In this document: positions 16,427 to 25,823 of the stretch, piece after piece
How the letters are laid out: every line of letters begins with the position of its first letter
How positions within the stretch are numbered: position 1 is the first letter of the stretch
Origin: Nitratireductor pacificus pht-3B
Lineage (GTDB): Bacteria; Pseudomonadota; Alphaproteobacteria; Rhizobiales; Rhizobiaceae
NCBI RefSeq assembly: GCF_000300335.1
Contig: NZ_AMRM01000016.1
Span: forward strand, 58,885 to 122,884
Reading direction: 5' to 3'
DNA: 64,000 nt
Made by a program: the position numbers and the translations under genes
The notes under the pieces: model-generated
The model's database searches: none
What the model was told of the DNA's origin: nothing
What the model saw: only the letters and a program-made list of their open reading frames with translations

Positions 16427-17185
16427 TTGACCAAGCTCGATACCGACAGCGCCGCCAGCCACACCGACCTGCGGCCCGCCCAGGCCGGGATCGGTCCGGC
16501 GGGCAGCGGCAGCCGCAGGGTCCTCAACGCGTTGATTGACCTGATCGAACGCGAGGGGATCCGCGTCGGCGACCGCCTGCCGCCCGAGATCGACCTGGCG
16601 CAGCGGCTGAATGTCGGGCGCTCGACCATCCGCGAGGCGCTGAAGGCCTGGCAGAGCATGGGCATCGTCGTGCGCAACAAGGGTGCCGGAACGCGCCTGG
16701 CGGCGGAAGTTTCGGCAAACGCCATACACGTTCCGCTGACGCTCAAGCTGGAGGGCGAGAGCCTGCTGCGCACCCATTCGGTCCGCCGCCCGCTGGAGAT
16801 CGAGGCGGTGCGCCACGCGACGCGCAACGCCACGCCGCAGCAGCGCCGCATCATCGTCGCGCGGGTGGCCGAACTGATCGCCGTCTACGAGGCGGGCGAG
16901 GACTGGCGCGACGCCGATCACCGCTTCCACGGCGCCATACACGAAGCGTCGGGCAATCCTTTGTTCGAGCAGCTCATTCACCAGATCCAGCGGGCCTTCC
17001 AGGACATCTACGAAGCCCCGTTCGGCCGGCCCCAGCTCGGCGCCGCGACGATCCCGCTGCATCTCGACCTGGCCGAGGCGATCGCCGCGGGCGACGAGGA
17101 GGCCGCCGTCCGTGTGACGACGAGGATCATGGACATGGTGGAGGTGGAAGTGCGCGAGCATATGGCGGGGCACGGGAATGTCTGA
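16427..17185 (+). CDS. GntR-family transcriptional regulator (FCD domain)
   Basis: The protein has 252 residues if it starts at TTG 16427, which has GGGGAGG seven bases upstream. ATGs at 16349 and 16370 lack a ribosome-binding site and lie in the operators. The winged helix is at about 27-95 (GDRLPPEIDLAQRLNVGRST), followed by an all-helical FCD ligand domain with metal-site residues (RRPLEIEA, DHRFHGAIHEASGN, HLDLAEAI). It overlaps the PLP-enzyme gene by 8 bases and probably controls the sugar-import operon behind it. Confidence 0.9.
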   Translation: MTKLDTDSAASHTDLRPAQAGIGPAGSGSRRVLNALIDLIEREGIRVGDRLPPEIDLAQRLNVGRSTIREALKAWQSMGIVVRNKGAGTRLAAEVSANAIHVPLTLKLEGESLLRTHSVRRPLEIEAVRHATRNATPQQRRIIVARVAELIAVYEAGEDWRDADHRFHGAIHEASGNPLFEQLIHQIQRAFQDIYEAPFGRPQLGAATIPLHLDLAEAIAAGDEEAAVRVTTRIMDMVEVEVREHMAGHGNV

Positions 17186-18335
17186 ACGCGACGACCTCCA
17201 TCTCGCGACATGGCTCAGCGCGGCCTTCGGCGGCGCCGACGGTTCCGTGACACCGCCGATCCACCAGACCTCGCTGTTCACCTTCGGCAGCTACCGGGAG
17301 TTCGAGGACCGCATGGCCGGCAGGACCGCCAATGCGATCTACACGCGGGTCCAGAACCCCACCGTCGCGGCATTCGAGGCGATGATGGCGCGCGCCGAGG
17401 GGGGAGAGGCAGCGGTCGGCTTCGCTTCCGGCATGGCGGCGATCTCCTCGACCGTTCTCGCCTTCCTCAAGCCGGGCGACCGGGTGGCCTGTGTCGAGCA
17501 TGTCTATCCCGACAGTTACCGGCTGTTCGAGCGCCTGCTGCGCCCCTTCGGGATCGACGTCGCCTATCATCCCGTTTCTGCCTTCGAGGAGGATGCCGAT
17601 CTGCTGCGCGGCGTGCGGCTCGCCTATCTGGAAAGCCCCAATTCGGTGATGTTCCAGCCGATGAACCTGCCGCGCGTCGCCGCGCATGCCCGGCGGCACG
17701 GAACGCTGACGGTGATCGACAATTCCTGGGCCTCGCCGGTGCTGCAGCGCCCGTTGGAACTCGGCATCGACATCGTCCTCCACTCGGCGTCGAAATACAT
17801 ATCCGGCCATTCCGACACGGTTGCCGGCGTCACCGTCGCCTCGCGGGAGCTGATCGGGCGGCTGCGCGATCTCACCCTGCCGCTGCTCGGCGCCAAGCTC
17901 GCCCCCTTCGAGGCATGGCTCCTGGTGCGCGGGCTGCGCACGCTGGAAGCGCGGATGCGCCAGCACCAGGCGACGGCGGACCTGTTCGTCGACCGGCTGT
18001 CCCGCCATCCGGAGGTGACCCGCATCCATTCGCCGGGGGCCAACACGGTGCCCGGCCTTACGGGGCGGTCGGGCCTTCTCTCCTTCGAACTCAGCGAGGC
18101 GGTCGACATCCCGCGCTTTGCCGACGCGCTGCGGCTGTTCAGGCTCGGCGTGAGCTGGGGCGGATTTGAAAGCCTGATCCTGCCCGCAAGCGCCGGCCTC
18201 GCCCAGGCGGGAGAGCAGAATTCCATGCAGCGCTTCGGCGTGCCGGCGCGGCTGGTCCGGATCAGCCTCGGGCTGGAGAACGCCGACGATCTCTGGGCCG
18301 ATCTCGAAACGGCCCTGGGCAAGAGTGCCGCCTGA
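17178..18335 (+). CDS. trans-sulfuration family PLP enzyme (cystathionine beta-lyase-like)
   Basis: The protein has 385 residues. The fold-type I Cys/Met-metabolism signature is present: the PLP lysine in IDIVLHSASKYISGHSD (residue about 208), DNSWASPVLQRPL for the aspartate, and the C-terminal RISLGLENADDLWADLE. The family breaks C-S bonds (cystathionine beta- or gamma-lyase) or makes them. Its place between a GntR regulator and a sugar ABC importer is unusual and suggests a special substrate rather than methionine biosynthesis. Confidence 0.9.
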   Translation: MSERDDLHLATWLSAAFGGADGSVTPPIHQTSLFTFGSYREFEDRMAGRTANAIYTRVQNPTVAAFEAMMARAEGGEAAVGFASGMAAISSTVLAFLKPGDRVACVEHVYPDSYRLFERLLRPFGIDVAYHPVSAFEEDADLLRGVRLAYLESPNSVMFQPMNLPRVAAHARRHGTLTVIDNSWASPVLQRPLELGIDIVLHSASKYISGHSDTVAGVTVASRELIGRLRDLTLPLLGAKLAPFEAWLLVRGLRTLEARMRQHQATADLFVDRLSRHPEVTRIHSPGANTVPGLTGRSGLLSFELSEAVDIPRFADALRLFRLGVSWGGFESLILPASAGLAQAGEQNSMQRFGVPARLVRISLGLENADDLWADLETALGKSAA

Positions 18336-18376
18336 AGCGGCACACAACAACCGAGACGGAACCGAGTGGAGGACAT

Positions 18377-19639
18377 ATGAGACACTTATTGAGAGGACTT
18401 GGCCTCACGGCGATGCTGATGGCGTCGACCGCCCATGCGGAGACGACGCTGAAGCTGGTCGAGGTCATCACCAGTCCCGAGCGCACGGAGGTGCTCCAGG
18501 GCATCGTCGATGCCTACGAGGCTGCGAACGAGGGCGTGACGGTCGAGATCGTCTCCCTGCCCTGGGGGCAGGCATTCGAGAAGCTGGCGACCATGGTGGC
18601 GGGCGGCGACATTCCCGACGTCGTCGAGATGCCCGACACCTGGCTGGCGCTCTATGCCGGCTCCGGCAAGCTGGTCGATCTCGAGGAGCGCATCGCGGGC
18701 TGGGAGCACGGCGCGACGCTGACCGAGAAGACGCTTGCCATGGGGCGCCAGGCGGGCGGCAAGGCCCAGATGATCCCCTACGGCTTCTATCTGCGCGCGA
18801 TGTTCTACAACAAGAAGCTCCTGGCGGAGGCCGGCGTCGAAACGCCGCCCGGCACCATGGAGGAGTTCATGGAGGCTTCGCGCAAGGTATCGGAACTGCC
18901 CGGCAAGTCCGGTTACTGCCTGCGCGGCGGGCCGGGCGGCACCAATGGCTGGGTGATGATGGCGGCGGCCATGAACGGCACCAACGCCTTCTTCACCGAG
19001 GATGGCAAGAGCCGGATGAACGAGGCCGGCTCTGTCGCCGGCATCCAGTTTATGATCGACATGTACCAGAAGGGCTACGCGCCCAAGGACTCCGTCAACT
19101 GGGGTTTCAACGAGATCGTCGCGGGCTTCTATTCGGGCACCTGCGCCTTCCTCGATCAGGATCCCGACGCGCTGATCGCCATCGCCGAGCGCATGCCGGC
19201 CGAGGATTTCGCCGTCATCCCGATGCCGGTCGGCCCGAGCGGCAAGGCGTTCCCCACCATCGGCTTCGCCGGCTGGTCGATCTTCAACACCACCGAGCAT
19301 CAGGACGAGGCCTGGGAACTGGTGGCGGCGCTGTCGTCTCCCGAGGCGAACGCCACCTGGTCGAAGCGCGTCGGCGTGATCCCTATCCACAAGGGCGCCG
19401 ACCAGGACCCGCATTTCAAGACCGAGCAGTTCAAGGGCTGGTTCGACGAGCTGAACGGCGCGCAATACGTGCCGACGGTGATGCCGAGCTATCTCGAGCA
19501 GTGGGGCTATTTCGGCAGCACCATGGTCGTCGAGACCTCGCAGGAGGCGTTGCTCGGCAAGCGGACCGCGCAGGACGTCGCCGACGAGTGGGCCGCCTTC
19601 CTGACGGCGGAATACGCGAAGTGGAAAGCCGCGCAATGA
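18377..19639 (+). CDS. ABC sugar transporter substrate-binding protein (family 1)
   Basis: The protein has 420 residues. The signal peptide MRHLLRGLGLTAMLMASTAHA is cut before ETTLKL. The family-1 pattern is present: YEAANEGVTVEIVSLPWGQ, GGDIPDVVEMPDTWLALYA and FAGWSIFNTTEHQDEAWEL. It is the periplasmic receptor of the CUT1-type importer encoded downstream and overlaps the first permease gene by ATGA. Confidence 0.93.
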   Translation: MRHLLRGLGLTAMLMASTAHAETTLKLVEVITSPERTEVLQGIVDAYEAANEGVTVEIVSLPWGQAFEKLATMVAGGDIPDVVEMPDTWLALYAGSGKLVDLEERIAGWEHGATLTEKTLAMGRQAGGKAQMIPYGFYLRAMFYNKKLLAEAGVETPPGTMEEFMEASRKVSELPGKSGYCLRGGPGGTNGWVMMAAAMNGTNAFFTEDGKSRMNEAGSVAGIQFMIDMYQKGYAPKDSVNWGFNEIVAGFYSGTCAFLDQDPDALIAIAERMPAEDFAVIPMPVGPSGKAFPTIGFAGWSIFNTTEHQDEAWELVAALSSPEANATWSKRVGVIPIHKGADQDPHFKTEQFKGWFDELNGAQYVPTVMPSYLEQWGYFGSTMVVETSQEALLGKRTAQDVADEWAAFLTAEYAKWKAAQ

Positions 19640-20571
19640 ATGTGCGGACCCCGACGACGGTCGCGCCCGGGGAGACCCGGGCGCGATCCCCGCTCTACTG
19701 GCGCTATGCCGTGGAGCCGTTCGTCTACCTGTCGCCGGCGGTGATCCTGATCACGCTGGTGATGCTCGTGCCGCTCGTCGTCGGCATCTCCTATTCCTTC
19801 CAGTCCATCGCCATCCTGAACCCGCTGAAGACCGGCTGGGTCGGGTTCGACAATTACGCCGCGCTGTGGAGCGACGGAAAGTTCTGGACGGCGCTCGGCA
19901 ACACGCTGTGGTGGACCGTCGCTTCCGTCACGCTGCAATTCGGCCTCGGGCTTGGCCTCGCGCTGCTGCTCAACCGGCATTTCCATTTCAGGCGGATCGT
20001 CCAGGCGCTGGTGTTCCTGCCCTGGGCGGTGCCGACCTTCCTGTCCGCGCTCACCTGGGCGTGGCTGTTCAATCCCGTCATCGGGCCGATCCCGCACTGG
20101 CTCGCCGCCCTCGGCATTCTGGCGGAGCCGGAGAACATTCTGGGCGATCCCGATCTCGCCATGTGGGGGCCGATCGCCGCCAATGTCTGGTTCGGCATTC
20201 CCTTCTTCGCCATCACGCTTCTGGCCGCGCTGCAATCGATCCCTGGCGATCTCTACGAAGCCGCCGAGATGGACGGCGCATCGGCCTGGCAGTGCTTCAC
20301 CAAGATCACCCTGCCGTTTCTGGCGCCGATGATCGCCATCACCGTGATGCTGCGCACCATCTGGATCGCCAATTTCGCCGACCTGATCTTCGTCATGACC
20401 GGTGGCGGACCCGCCAATGCGACGCAAATCCTGTCCTCCTACGTCTTCACAACGGCCTTCAGGAAGCTCGATTTCGGCTACGCTTCGGCGATTGCCGTGG
20501 CGCTTCTCGGCCTGCTCCTGGTCTATGCCGCGATCCTTCTGAAGATCCGCCAGAAATTCGTGAAGATCTGA
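19636..20571 (+). CDS. ABC sugar transporter permease (MalF-type)
   Basis: The protein has 311 residues with six membrane segments. The start overlaps the SBP stop (ATGA); upstream frame continuation lies inside the SBP gene. The EAA loop is YEAAEMDGASAWQCFTKITLP at about residues 208-229, where the ATPase docks. It pairs with the MalG-type permease 10 bases downstream. Confidence 0.93.
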   Translation: MNVRTPTTVAPGETRARSPLYWRYAVEPFVYLSPAVILITLVMLVPLVVGISYSFQSIAILNPLKTGWVGFDNYAALWSDGKFWTALGNTLWWTVASVTLQFGLGLGLALLLNRHFHFRRIVQALVFLPWAVPTFLSALTWAWLFNPVIGPIPHWLAALGILAEPENILGDPDLAMWGPIAANVWFGIPFFAITLLAALQSIPGDLYEAAEMDGASAWQCFTKITLPFLAPMIAITVMLRTIWIANFADLIFVMTGGGPANATQILSSYVFTTAFRKLDFGYASAIAVALLGLLLVYAAILLKIRQKFVKI

Positions 20572-20581
20572 GGACGCGATC

Positions 20582-21418
20582 ATGACCACACGATCCTCGC
20601 CCCTTCTCTCCGCCGCCAGATATCTGGCGCTTGCGCTCTACCTCGGCTTCGCGCTGTTCCCGCTCTACTGGCTCCTGAAGATCGCCCTGACGCCCGACCA
20701 GCTGATCTACACCGAGGGAACGCGGATGCTGCCGACGCTCACGACGCTGGAGAATTTCCGGACCGTCGTCTTCCAGACGCCGTTCCTATCCTATTTCCGG
20801 AACAGCCTGGTCGTCTCGCTGGGGACGGCGGCGGTCACGACCCTGATCGCGGCGGGGGCGGGCTACGCCTTCTCGCGCTTCCGCTTCCGCGGCAAGAAGC
20901 TGATCATCGGCCTGATGCTGGTCACCCAGATGTTTCCGCTGCTGATGATCATCGCGCCGATCTACAAGATGGTGGCCGCACTCGGCATGCTCAATTCGCT
21001 GACCAGCCTGATCATCGTCTACACCGCCTTCAACATTCCCTTCGCCACCTTCCTGATGCAGTCCTTCTTCGATGGAATCCCGCGCGATCTGGAGGAGGCG
21101 GCGATGATGGACGGCTGCACAAGGTTCCAGGCCCTGCGCAAGGTGGTCTTCCCGCTGACGCTGCCCGGCCTCGGGGCGACGCTCGGCTTCGTCTTCACCG
21201 CGGCCTGGTCGGAACTCCTGTTCGCGCTGATGCTGATCAATTCGAACGAGACGATGACATTCCCGGTCGGGCTTCTCACCTTCGTGTCGAAATTCTCCGT
21301 CGACTGGGGGCAGATGATGGCGGCGGGCGTTCTGGCGCTGATCCCGTCCTGCATCTTCTTCATCTTCATTCAACGTTACCTCGTGCAGGGCCTCACCTCC
21401 GGCGCGGTCAAGGGATAG
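20582..21418 (+). CDS. ABC sugar transporter permease (MalG-type)
   Basis: The protein has 278 residues and about six membrane helices. The EAA loop is EEAAMMDGCTRFQALRKVV near residues 173-191, and the C-terminus FIQRYLVQGLTSGAVKG is the standard MalG-type ending. It completes the channel of the CUT1 importer. Confidence 0.94.
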   Translation: MTTRSSPLLSAARYLALALYLGFALFPLYWLLKIALTPDQLIYTEGTRMLPTLTTLENFRTVVFQTPFLSYFRNSLVVSLGTAAVTTLIAAGAGYAFSRFRFRGKKLIIGLMLVTQMFPLLMIIAPIYKMVAALGMLNSLTSLIIVYTAFNIPFATFLMQSFFDGIPRDLEEAAMMDGCTRFQALRKVVFPLTLPGLGATLGFVFTAAWSELLFALMLINSNETMTFPVGLLTFVSKFSVDWGQMMAAGVLALIPSCIFFIFIQRYLVQGLTSGAVKG

Positions 21419-21426
21419 GGGCCGTC

Positions 21427-22503
21427 ATGGCGCGCATGGAACTGCGGAACGTCCGGAAAAGCTATGGCAGCGTCGAGGTGCTGCGCGACATCGATCTCGA
21501 CATCGACGATGGCGAGTTCATCGTGCTGGTCGGCCCGTCCGGCTGCGGCAAGTCCACGCTGCTCCGCATGATCGCCGGGCTGGAGCCGATCTCCGGCGGC
21601 GATTTCCTGATCGACGGGGAGCGCATGAACGACGTGCGTCCGCGCGACCGCGACATCGCCATGGTGTTCCAGTCCTACGCGCTCTACCCGCATATGGACG
21701 TGGCACGGAACATGGGCTTCTCGATGGAGATCCGCGGCGCCCCGGCCGAGGAGCGCGCGCGCCGCGTGGCCGAGGCGGCAAGGACGCTCGGCCTCGACAC
21801 GCTGCTGCAGCGCCTGCCGAAGGAACTGTCGGGCGGGCAGCGCCAGCGCGTCGCCATGGGTCGCGCGATCATCCGCGACCCGCGCGCCTTCCTGTTCGAC
21901 GAGCCGTTGTCCAATCTCGACGCGGCCCTGCGCGTCGAGATGCGGCTGGAGATCGCCCGCCTGCACCAGAGGCTGGGCACCACGATGATCTATGTCACGC
22001 ACGACCAGGTGGAGGCCTTGACGCTGGCGGACCGCATCGTGGTGCTGGATGGCGGCGACATCCAGCAGGTGGGCAGCCCGCTCGATCTCTACGAGCGGCC
22101 GGCGAACCGCTTCGTCGCCCGCTTCATCGGCTCGCCGACCATGAATGTCGTGCCCGCCACGGGGGCGGCGGGCGGCGTGCGGCTCGCCGATGGCGCGCGT
22201 ATCGCCCTGCCGCATCTGGGCGATGCCGGAAACGCCGTCGAACTCGGCATCCGGCCCGAGCATATCGATGTGGTCGGCGCCGGCGCCGGCGACCTGGAGG
22301 CGACGGCGGAACTGGTCGAGCATCTCGGCTCCGACACCAATGTCTACGCGCAGGTCGACGGGCTGGGACCGATGATGGTGCGGGTCCATGGCAACATCGC
22401 TGCGCGCGCCGGCGACCGGCTGGGATTGAAGATCCAGGCGCGGAACGCCCATGTCTTCGCGGCCGACGGGACGGCGCTTCGTCGGGCCGAGAGGAGCGCA
22501 TAA
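21427..22503 (+). CDS. ABC sugar transporter ATP-binding protein (UgpC/MalK type)
   Basis: The protein has 358 residues. The ATPase domain has Walker A GPSGCGKST, signature LSGGQRQRVAMGRA and Walker B AFLFDEPLSNLD. A C-terminal OB-fold/TOBE region (about 240-350) is typical of the MalK/UgpC group that serves sugars and polyols. It energises the two permeases directly upstream. Confidence 0.94.
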   Translation: MARMELRNVRKSYGSVEVLRDIDLDIDDGEFIVLVGPSGCGKSTLLRMIAGLEPISGGDFLIDGERMNDVRPRDRDIAMVFQSYALYPHMDVARNMGFSMEIRGAPAEERARRVAEAARTLGLDTLLQRLPKELSGGQRQRVAMGRAIIRDPRAFLFDEPLSNLDAALRVEMRLEIARLHQRLGTTMIYVTHDQVEALTLADRIVVLDGGDIQQVGSPLDLYERPANRFVARFIGSPTMNVVPATGAAGGVRLADGARIALPHLGDAGNAVELGIRPEHIDVVGAGAGDLEATAELVEHLGSDTNVYAQVDGLGPMMVRVHGNIAARAGDRLGLKIQARNAHVFAADGTALRRAERSA

Positions 22504-22651
22504 GCGCTGTGGCTTTCGTTCGCGCCGCGCTGAAATTTGGTTTGGCGCACGCGTTGCGGCCGGGCCATGTGGCGCGCTATGTGACGTATTGGCCGACCGA
22601 TGTCCTGCCGCCGCCCGCCTCATTGCAGAGAACCGTCAAAGGAGTGGTCCC

Positions 22652-23905
22652 GTGTCCGACAGTCTGATACCGGCTTCCGCCGCGCCGGACGCTTTCTGGA
22701 TCGACGATGCCGGCCACCGGGCCGGCCTTCTTGCCGAGGCGCACCGGCAGTTCGCCTTCTTCAGGGCCAGTCTGCGCCCGGACGCCGGCTTCCATACGCT
22801 CGACCATGCCGGCGCGCCGATGCCGGACGGGACGCAGGAACTGCACACGACGACGCGGCTGGTGCATTCCTATGCGCTCGGCCGGCTGGTCGGCGCGGAA
22901 GGCGCCGACGCCATGATCGACCAAGGCATGCGCTATCTGGCCTCGCATCATGGCGACCGGCAGCATGGCGGCTATCTCTGGGCGCTTAACGGCGAGCGGG
23001 TGGCGGACGGGCGCAAGCTCGCCTATGGGCATGTCTTCGTGCTGCTCGCCGGGGCAAGCGCCCTGCAGGCGGGGCATCCCGACGCAGCCGGGCTGATCGA
23101 CGACGTCTGGAACGTGCTCGAGCGGCATTTCTGGGAGGAGGAGCGGGGGCTTTTCCGCGATGAATGGAACCGCGACTGGACGCCGTTTTCTACCTATCGC
23201 GGCATGAACGCCAACATGCATGGCGTCGAGGCGCTGCTCACCGCCCACGAGGCGACGGGCAGGGCGGTGTTCCTCGACCGGGCCGGGCGCATCCTCGACT
23301 TCTTCGTCGGCAGGATCGCGCCGCAGCATGGCTGGCGGCTGCCCGAGCACTACACCGCCGAATGGCGGGTCGATCCGGCTTATGCCGGCAATCCGATGTT
23401 CCGCCCGGCCGGCACCACGCCCGGCCATTCCTTTGAGCTTGGCCGGCTCCTGCTGCAATACTGGGATCTGCGCGGACGCCCGGCGGGCGACGCGCCGGCG
23501 CATGCGCGCCGGCTGATCGAGCAGGCGCTGAGCGACGCGTGGAACGCGGAGCGCGGCGGGTTCGCCTACACGCTCGACTTTTCGGGCCGGGTTGCGATCG
23601 GCGATCGCTACTGGTGGCCGGTGACCGAGGCGATCGGCGCGGTCGCCGCCCTGATCAAGCTGGAGCGTCGGGCGGAAGACGAGCGCTGGTATCGCCGGCT
23701 GTGGGACTTCGCCGAGCGGCACCTGATCGACCGGGAGCGGGGCGGCTGGTATCCCGAGATCGGTGCCGATGGCCGGCCCGTCGCCATCCAATTCAAGGGA
23801 AAGCCCGATATCTACCATTCGGTTCAGGCGGCGCTGTTTCCGCTGGCGGAAGGACTTTCGGGACATGCCGAGGAGTTGAAGTCTTTCGGCAAGGCAGCGG
23901 CGTAG
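22652..23905 (+). CDS. N-acylglucosamine 2-epimerase (AGE) family sugar isomerase
   Basis: The protein has 417 residues, starting at a GTG with AAAGGAG seven bases upstream; the frame before it is non-coding. The (alpha/alpha)6-barrel family has conserved histidines seen here in LHTTTRLVHSYALG, NANMHGVEALL, TPGHSFELGRLLL and DIYHSVQAA. Members include D-mannose isomerase, YihS-type aldose-ketose isomerases and cellobiose 2-epimerase, working in the cytoplasm. As the last gene of the sugar operon it probably converts the imported sugar. The substrate cannot be deduced. Confidence 0.9.
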   Translation: MSDSLIPASAAPDAFWIDDAGHRAGLLAEAHRQFAFFRASLRPDAGFHTLDHAGAPMPDGTQELHTTTRLVHSYALGRLVGAEGADAMIDQGMRYLASHHGDRQHGGYLWALNGERVADGRKLAYGHVFVLLAGASALQAGHPDAAGLIDDVWNVLERHFWEEERGLFRDEWNRDWTPFSTYRGMNANMHGVEALLTAHEATGRAVFLDRAGRILDFFVGRIAPQHGWRLPEHYTAEWRVDPAYAGNPMFRPAGTTPGHSFELGRLLLQYWDLRGRPAGDAPAHARRLIEQALSDAWNAERGGFAYTLDFSGRVAIGDRYWWPVTEAIGAVAALIKLERRAEDERWYRRLWDFAERHLIDRERGGWYPEIGADGRPVAIQFKGKPDIYHSVQAALFPLAEGLSGHAEELKSFGKAAA

Positions 23906-23958
23906 ACCCGTCAAGGTTTCACAGAAATGCTGAGCGGGTCTATCTCTTTGTTTTACCG

Positions 23959-24002
23959 CGTTTATGCGGGCGTCAGGTGATTTCACCTGACTGCAAAACG
24001 CA
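23959..24002. repeat. dispersed palindromic element, copy 1 (likely terminator)
   Basis: GTCAGGTGA-tt-TCACCTGAC is a perfect 9-bp stem (23972-23991) flanked by GCGTTT and AAAACGC that extend the symmetry. It follows the AGE gene by about 55 bases. Related copies lie at 25804 and 28436. It probably serves as a bidirectional terminator between the convergent AGE and quinone-reductase genes. Confidence 0.75.
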
Positions 24003-24043
24003 CTAGGCGCGCCGGCGCGCTGTTGTCCCGGAGCGGTCGCCTG

Positions 24044-24787
24044 TTACGGGATCGGCTCCGCCCGGCGAATCGGCTGCCCGTCCGCGTCCCAATCGTCCCA
24101 GCCGGGAAAGGGCAGCGTCGGCAGTTCCGGGGCCCGGGTGACATGCCCGGCCCAGTCCCCAAGTGCGGCGCGCAGCCTTTGTTCCTGCATGCCCTGATCC
24201 TCATAGGCATAGCCGTGCCCCTGCACGCCGCAGACCTGGAAGGGCGGCAGGACCTCGAAACCCAGATAGTGCAGGGAGTAGTGGATCGGCCACAGCATGG
24301 TTTCGAAGTTTCCGCCGCGGGCTCCAGCGCCGAAGGCGCTTTCGGGCGCGCCCGTGGTGACGGACACCATGGCGCGACGCTCCCGGAAATACCCCGTGTC
24401 GTATCGCATGCGGCTGGTGTAGAGGCCGCTGTTGACGAACACGCGGTCGAACCAGCCCTTCAGGATCGCCGGCGGTCCATGCCACCAGAGCGGAAACTGG
24501 AGGATGAGGAGATCGGCCCGTTCCAGTTCGGCGATCTCTGCGCCGATCTGCGCCGGCACCGCTCCCGTCTGCCACGCGTGGCGCTGTTCGGCCAGCGGCG
24601 CGAACGAGCGGGCGTCGAGCCGGTTCCCGTAGTGCTCCGCCTTTTCGACCGGGTCGAAGCGTGACGCATACAGATCCTGGACGCTGACCGTGTGGCCCAA
24701 GCCGCCGAGCGCGTCGGCCGCCGCGCGCGACATGGCTGCATTGAAGGATGCCGGATCGGGGTGAGCCTGGACAATGCGGACATGCAT
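24044..24787 (-). CDS. NAD(P)H:quinone oxidoreductase-like flavodoxin-fold protein
   Basis: The protein has 247 residues with the NQO/KefF/MdaB layout: MHVRIVQAHPDPASFNAAMS at the start, LLILQFPLWWHGPPAILKGW (about 93-112) for flavin and quinone contacts, and VSVTTGAPESAFG. Such FMN/FAD proteins reduce quinones or nitro compounds by two electrons. GGGAG lies six bases before the ATG. It is divergent from the LysR gene at 24863, its likely regulator. Confidence 0.9.
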   Translation of the reverse strand: MHVRIVQAHPDPASFNAAMSRAAADALGGLGHTVSVQDLYASRFDPVEKAEHYGNRLDARSFAPLAEQRHAWQTGAVPAQIGAEIAELERADLLILQFPLWWHGPPAILKGWFDRVFVNSGLYTSRMRYDTGYFRERRAMVSVTTGAPESAFGAGARGGNFETMLWPIHYSLHYLGFEVLPPFQVCGVQGHGYAYEDQGMQEQRLRAALGDWAGHVTRAPELPTLPFPGWDDWDADGQPIRRAEPIP

Positions 24788-24862
24788 GAGAGTCTCCCGG
24801 GAGAATGGATGCCTGCTTCAATTTAGTTTGCGTGAATGATATTGATATCGAAGATTCTGCTT

Positions 24863-25735
24863 ATGGAGTTTGCAGATTTGCAAGGAAAGCTTGATTGGAA
24901 CGACTATCAGGTCGTTCTGGACATCGCGCGCGCCGGCTCCCTGACGCTGGCGGGCCGGCAGTCGGGACGGAGCCATGCGACGCTGTTTCGGCGTCTCAAC
25001 GCGATCGAGCAGCATCTGGGAACGCGGCTGTTCGACCGGCACCGCAGCGGTTATGCGCTGACCGGCGCAGGCGAGGCCATTGTCGCCGCCGCGAGGGACT
25101 TCGAGGCATTGGCCATCTCGACCGAACGCCAGCTCGCGGATCTGGACCGCCGGGCATCGGGCCTCGTCACGATCACGACGACCGACGCGCTGTTCCACGG
25201 GCTGATCGCGGAGGCCCTAGTCCGCTTTCACGAGAGGAACCCGGCGATTTCGGTGGAGGTCAGGCTGTCGAACAATCTGCATGATCTGTCGAGGCGCGAG
25301 GCCGACATTGCGCTCCGTCCGACCTCGGCTCCCGACGCGCATCTCTTCGGGCGCAGCCTCGGGACGGTTCGCCAGGCGATCTATGCACCTGCCGGCCGCG
25401 CGGACGATCCCGATCTCCCGTGGATCGGGCCGAGCGCCTCCATGAACTATGTCCAGTATGACCGCTGGTTGCAGCGGCGGGAGGACAGGGCAATGTGGAT
25501 GCAGGTCGAGGGAACGCTCGGGATCCATGGCGCGGTCCGGGCCGGAGCGGGCAGGGCGATTCTGCCCTGCTATCTCGGCGATGCGGATGATGCCCTTCGC
25601 CGTTGCGGACCGGTCATCGATGATCTCGGAATCCCCCTGTGGATGCTGATCCACCCGGATCTCAAGGAAGTGGCGAGGGTGCGGCGGGTGCTGGAGTTCC
25701 TGGGCGGCAGCAGGCTGATCAGGGACCGACTCTAG
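24863..25735 (+). CDS. LysR-family transcriptional regulator
   Basis: The protein has 290 residues from the ATG at 24863 (a start at 24836 is possible). The HTH region is DWNDYQVVLDIARAGSLTLA with QSGRSHATLFRRLNAIEQHLG, followed by a short effector domain with FLGGSR at the end. It belongs to the group lacking a canonical second lobe motif but keeps the LysR DNA-binding signature. It faces the quinone reductase gene across a 75-base divergent promoter. Confidence 0.88.
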   Translation: MEFADLQGKLDWNDYQVVLDIARAGSLTLAGRQSGRSHATLFRRLNAIEQHLGTRLFDRHRSGYALTGAGEAIVAAARDFEALAISTERQLADLDRRASGLVTITTTDALFHGLIAEALVRFHERNPAISVEVRLSNNLHDLSRREADIALRPTSAPDAHLFGRSLGTVRQAIYAPAGRADDPDLPWIGPSASMNYVQYDRWLQRREDRAMWMQVEGTLGIHGAVRAGAGRAILPCYLGDADDALRRCGPVIDDLGIPLWMLIHPDLKEVARVRRVLEFLGGSRLIRDRL

Positions 25736-25803
25736 ACCCATTCAGCGTTTCAATGGACCGCTGAGTGATTCCGAAGCCTCTGCTTTTACGTTCTTGTGCG
25801 GGT

Positions 25804-25823
25804 GTCAGGTGATTCCACCCGAC
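25804..25823. repeat. dispersed palindromic element, copy 2
   Basis: GTCAGGTG-attc-CACCCGAC forms an 8-bp stem with one mismatch. With the flanking TGCGGGT on the left and TGCACGC on the right it matches the copy at 23959. It lies 68 bases after the LysR gene and may terminate it. Confidence 0.7.
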
